Assembly (NCBI GenBank): GCA_003220615.1 | Contig: QHTB01000168.1 | Location: 1-44,791, forward strand | Source of the DNA: Candidatus Rokuibacteriota bacterium | GTDB lineage: Bacteria > Methylomirabilota > Methylomirabilia > Rokubacteriales > CSP1-6 | Direction: 5' to 3' | DNA: 44,791 nt | Shown here: positions 43,037-44,791 of the stretch, piece by piece | Numbering within the stretch: position 1 is the first letter of the stretch | Layout: each line of letters opens with the position of its first letter | Made by a program: the position numbers and the translations under genes | The notes under the pieces: model-generated | The model's input: only the letters and a program-made list of their open reading frames with translations | Databases searched by the model: none | Told to the model about the DNA's origin: nothing

Positions 43037-44749
43037 TCATTGGCTCGGGTTACGGTGCCCCTGCCTCTTGATCTGGTCCAGTACCTGCGTGAGGTTGTAG
43101 CTCGCCGGATCCTGCATCGGCGGGAACGCCACATAGGACTCGAGCTCCTTGAGCCATAGCAATTGGCCGATGGGCAGGATGTTCCAGTTGTAGAGATACG
43201 CGGTACTCGGGGCGGCAAGTGCACCGGCGTAGCCCAACAACGACTTGCCGTCGGCGCCGACGGTCGTCTCGAACGGATCGCGCAGGATGTTCTGGAGCTG
43301 AGTCCAGTGGAAGGTGTTGGCTCCCATGAGCCCGCCGGTAGCAGTGTCGGGCACCATCGTGTAATAGAACTTCCAGTTCTTGTACCGCACCGCCGACGGC
43401 TGCGCGCCCGTATAGTAGAAGAACACCTCGCGTGCCGACTTATCGGTCTTTCCTTCCAGGTAGTCGCGCTGGTCGACGCCGTCGAGGGTCGTCTTGACAA
43501 TGCCGGGATACTGGCCCGCTTCGATCCGCTTCTTCAGCGCGTCGCCCTTCGGTCCGCCGGCGATGTTGACCAGCGTCGGCACCCAGTCGAGTGCCGCAAA
43601 CATCTCCTTCTTGACCGTGCCGGGCTTGATGACGCCCGGCCAGCGGACGACCAGCGGGGCGCGCATGCCGCCTTCCCAGGTGGTCAGCTTCCCACCTCTG
43701 AAGGGCGTGGTGCCGCCGTCCGGGAAGGTGATCACCTCGGCGCCGTTGTCGGTGGTAAAGGCGACGATCGTCTTGTCGAGCTGGCCCATGTCCTCCAGCT
43801 TCTTCAGCACATAGCCGATGTTGTCGTCCATCTGCTTCATGCCGGCTTCGTTGATGCCCCAGTCCTTGCCGCCCTTCTCGCCCAGCATGGCCTCGTACTT
43901 CGGCGACAGCATCGTCGTGATGTGCATGCGCGCCGGGTTGTACCAGACGAAGAAGGGCTTGTTGGTCTTCTTGGGATCGTTTCGATCGAGGAAGTCGATG
44001 ACCTTGGCCGAGATCTCCTCGTCAACCGTCCTCGAGCGATCGAGCGTCAGCGGACCCTCGTCCTTACACTTCTGATTCCTCGCCGTGCCGTCGGAAGACG
44101 TGCACGCGAGGACGGGGCGCGGCGGCGTCAGACAGGTCGTCGTTTTCGGATCCACGGCGCCCGGGACCTCGGGCAGACCGGGGATCGGCGTGTTCTTGCA
44201 CGGCGGGGCGATGCCCTGCTTGGTCGGGGAGACGTTGATGTCGTTGAAGCTGACCCCTTGCATCGCGTCCAGGTGGTACAGATAGCCCCAGAACTCCTGG
44301 AAGCCGTGCGCCGTAGGCAGCGCGTCGGTGTGGTCGCCCAGGTGGTTCTTGCCGAACTCGCCCGTGGTGTAGCCGAGATCGCGCAGGAACTTCGCGAGTG
44401 TTGGCGTGCCGGGACGGAGGTACGACGGGCTGCCGGGCAGCTGCGGCGGGATCATGCCCGTGCGCAGCGGATGCATGCCGGTGAAGAAGGCGTTACGCCC
44501 GGCGGTGCAGCTCTGCTCGGCGTAATAGTGCATGAAGATCGCGCCCTCGTTGCCGATGCGGTCGATGTTGGGCGTCTCCCCCACCATGAGGCCGCGATGG
44601 TAGATGCTCGGCTGCATCCAGCCGATGTCGTCGCCCATGATGAACAGGATGTTGGGTTTCTGCTGCGCGGCCACATGGGTGATCGGCAGCAGCACGACGG
44701 CGGTCAGCACCGCAGTCGCGATCAGTATCATTCGCCGTCCTGGATTCAT
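43037..44749 (-). CDS. Secreted sulfatase (arylsulfatase family)
   Basis: A 570-residue alkaline-phosphatase-superfamily sulfatase with a cleavable signal (MILIATAVLTAVVLLPITHVAAQQ). KPNILFIMGDDIGWMQPS carries the first metal Asp pair. SCTAGRNAFFTG is the C-x-A-x-R motif in which Cys becomes formylglycine. GEFGKNHLGDH, FTTDNGAEV and FRGGKLTTWEGGMRAP are further metal and substrate sites. ATG 44749 has GGAGGAG upstream. The enzyme needs a formylglycine-generating enzyme, not seen here. It hydrolyses sulfate esters in the periplasm; the substrate is unknown. It is followed by the truncated paralogue and the HAD phosphatase. Confidence 0.93.
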   Translation of the reverse strand: MNPGRRMILIATAVLTAVVLLPITHVAAQQKPNILFIMGDDIGWMQPSIYHRGLMVGETPNIDRIGNEGAIFMHYYAEQSCTAGRNAFFTGMHPLRTGMIPPQLPGSPSYLRPGTPTLAKFLRDLGYTTGEFGKNHLGDHTDALPTAHGFQEFWGYLYHLDAMQGVSFNDINVSPTKQGIAPPCKNTPIPGLPEVPGAVDPKTTTCLTPPRPVLACTSSDGTARNQKCKDEGPLTLDRSRTVDEEISAKVIDFLDRNDPKKTNKPFFVWYNPARMHITTMLSPKYEAMLGEKGGKDWGINEAGMKQMDDNIGYVLKKLEDMGQLDKTIVAFTTDNGAEVITFPDGGTTPFRGGKLTTWEGGMRAPLVVRWPGVIKPGTVKKEMFAALDWVPTLVNIAGGPKGDALKKRIEAGQYPGIVKTTLDGVDQRDYLEGKTDKSAREVFFYYTGAQPSAVRYKNWKFYYTMVPDTATGGLMGANTFHWTQLQNILRDPFETTVGADGKSLLGYAGALAAPSTAYLYNWNILPIGQLLWLKELESYVAFPPMQDPASYNLTQVLDQIKRQGHRNPSQ

Positions 44750-44791
44750 GATGCTTGCTCCTCCTTGCCGTGCCTCGGCGGAGCCCACAAA

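Overview
This GC-rich window is densely packed with bacterial genes. The gene content includes coenzyme F420 biosynthesis, an LLM-class oxidoreductase, c-di-GMP enzymes, a sigma-54 nitrogen-control cluster, a urea ABC transporter and secreted sulfatases. Together with the many perfect GC hairpins, this suggests an uncultivated soil or sediment lineage such as Candidatus Rokubacteria / Methylomirabilota. That placement is inference; no rRNA or tRNA gene is present to test it.

Left part (1-16.7 kb). The window opens inside a sensor histidine kinase on the minus strand. Next come a 31-codon basic small ORF, an ABC exporter coupled to a Ser/Thr kinase, a TlpA-like thiol protein, a DUF4124 protein, a 981-residue FAD/Fe-S oxidoreductase, a metallo-beta-lactamase-fold hydrolase, a TauE-type permease and a PD-(D/E)XK-like protein. 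A dienelactone hydrolase with a frameshift follows. A coupled GGDEF / HD-GYP pair is next, in which HD-GYP appears to start at CTG. The sulfur block is a TusA-like carrier overlapping a NifS/IscS-like protein whose PLP lysine is replaced by Asp. A HAD phosphatase and a CopD-like membrane protein close the section.

F420 block (17.1-25.7 kb, all minus strand). In transcription order: LLM oxidoreductase, cofG, cofH, an HU-family gene, a GNAT-like gene, cofD, cofC, cofE, F420:NADP reductase and an Ldh-family dehydrogenase with a C-terminal frameshift. This is the full route to the deazaflavin chromophore, its phospholactyl (or related) side chain, glutamylation, and a reductase that moves hydride between NADP and F420.

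Nitrogen block (25.8-41.5 kb, all plus strand). A thioesterase is followed by a HAMP histidine kinase, a coiled-coil lipoprotein, a REC-GAF-kinase hybrid, a sigma-54 activator and glnB. This is the order of enterobacterial glrK-qseG-glrR-glnB with one extra kinase. amtB (broken in this sequence), glnA, an ANTAR antiterminator with a pseudo-receiver, urtABCDE and a solitary ureA follow. Three good -24/-12 matches precede glnB, the ANTAR gene and urtA. The urtA leader has two adjacent hexaloop hairpins with A at loop position 1 and G at position 4, the signature of ANTAR RNA targets. This gives a self-contained model: NtrC-type activation from sigma-54 promoters, plus ANTAR-controlled leader readthrough of the urea transporter.

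Right edge (41.5-44.8 kb, minus strand): a secreted HAD phosphatase, a truncated sulfatase remnant and a complete sulfatase.

Five genes carry apparent frameshifts (dienelactone hydrolase, Ldh, amtB, HAD phosphatase, sulfatase remnant). Three of these lie in short G or C runs, so consensus errors must be excluded before any is called a true pseudogene.
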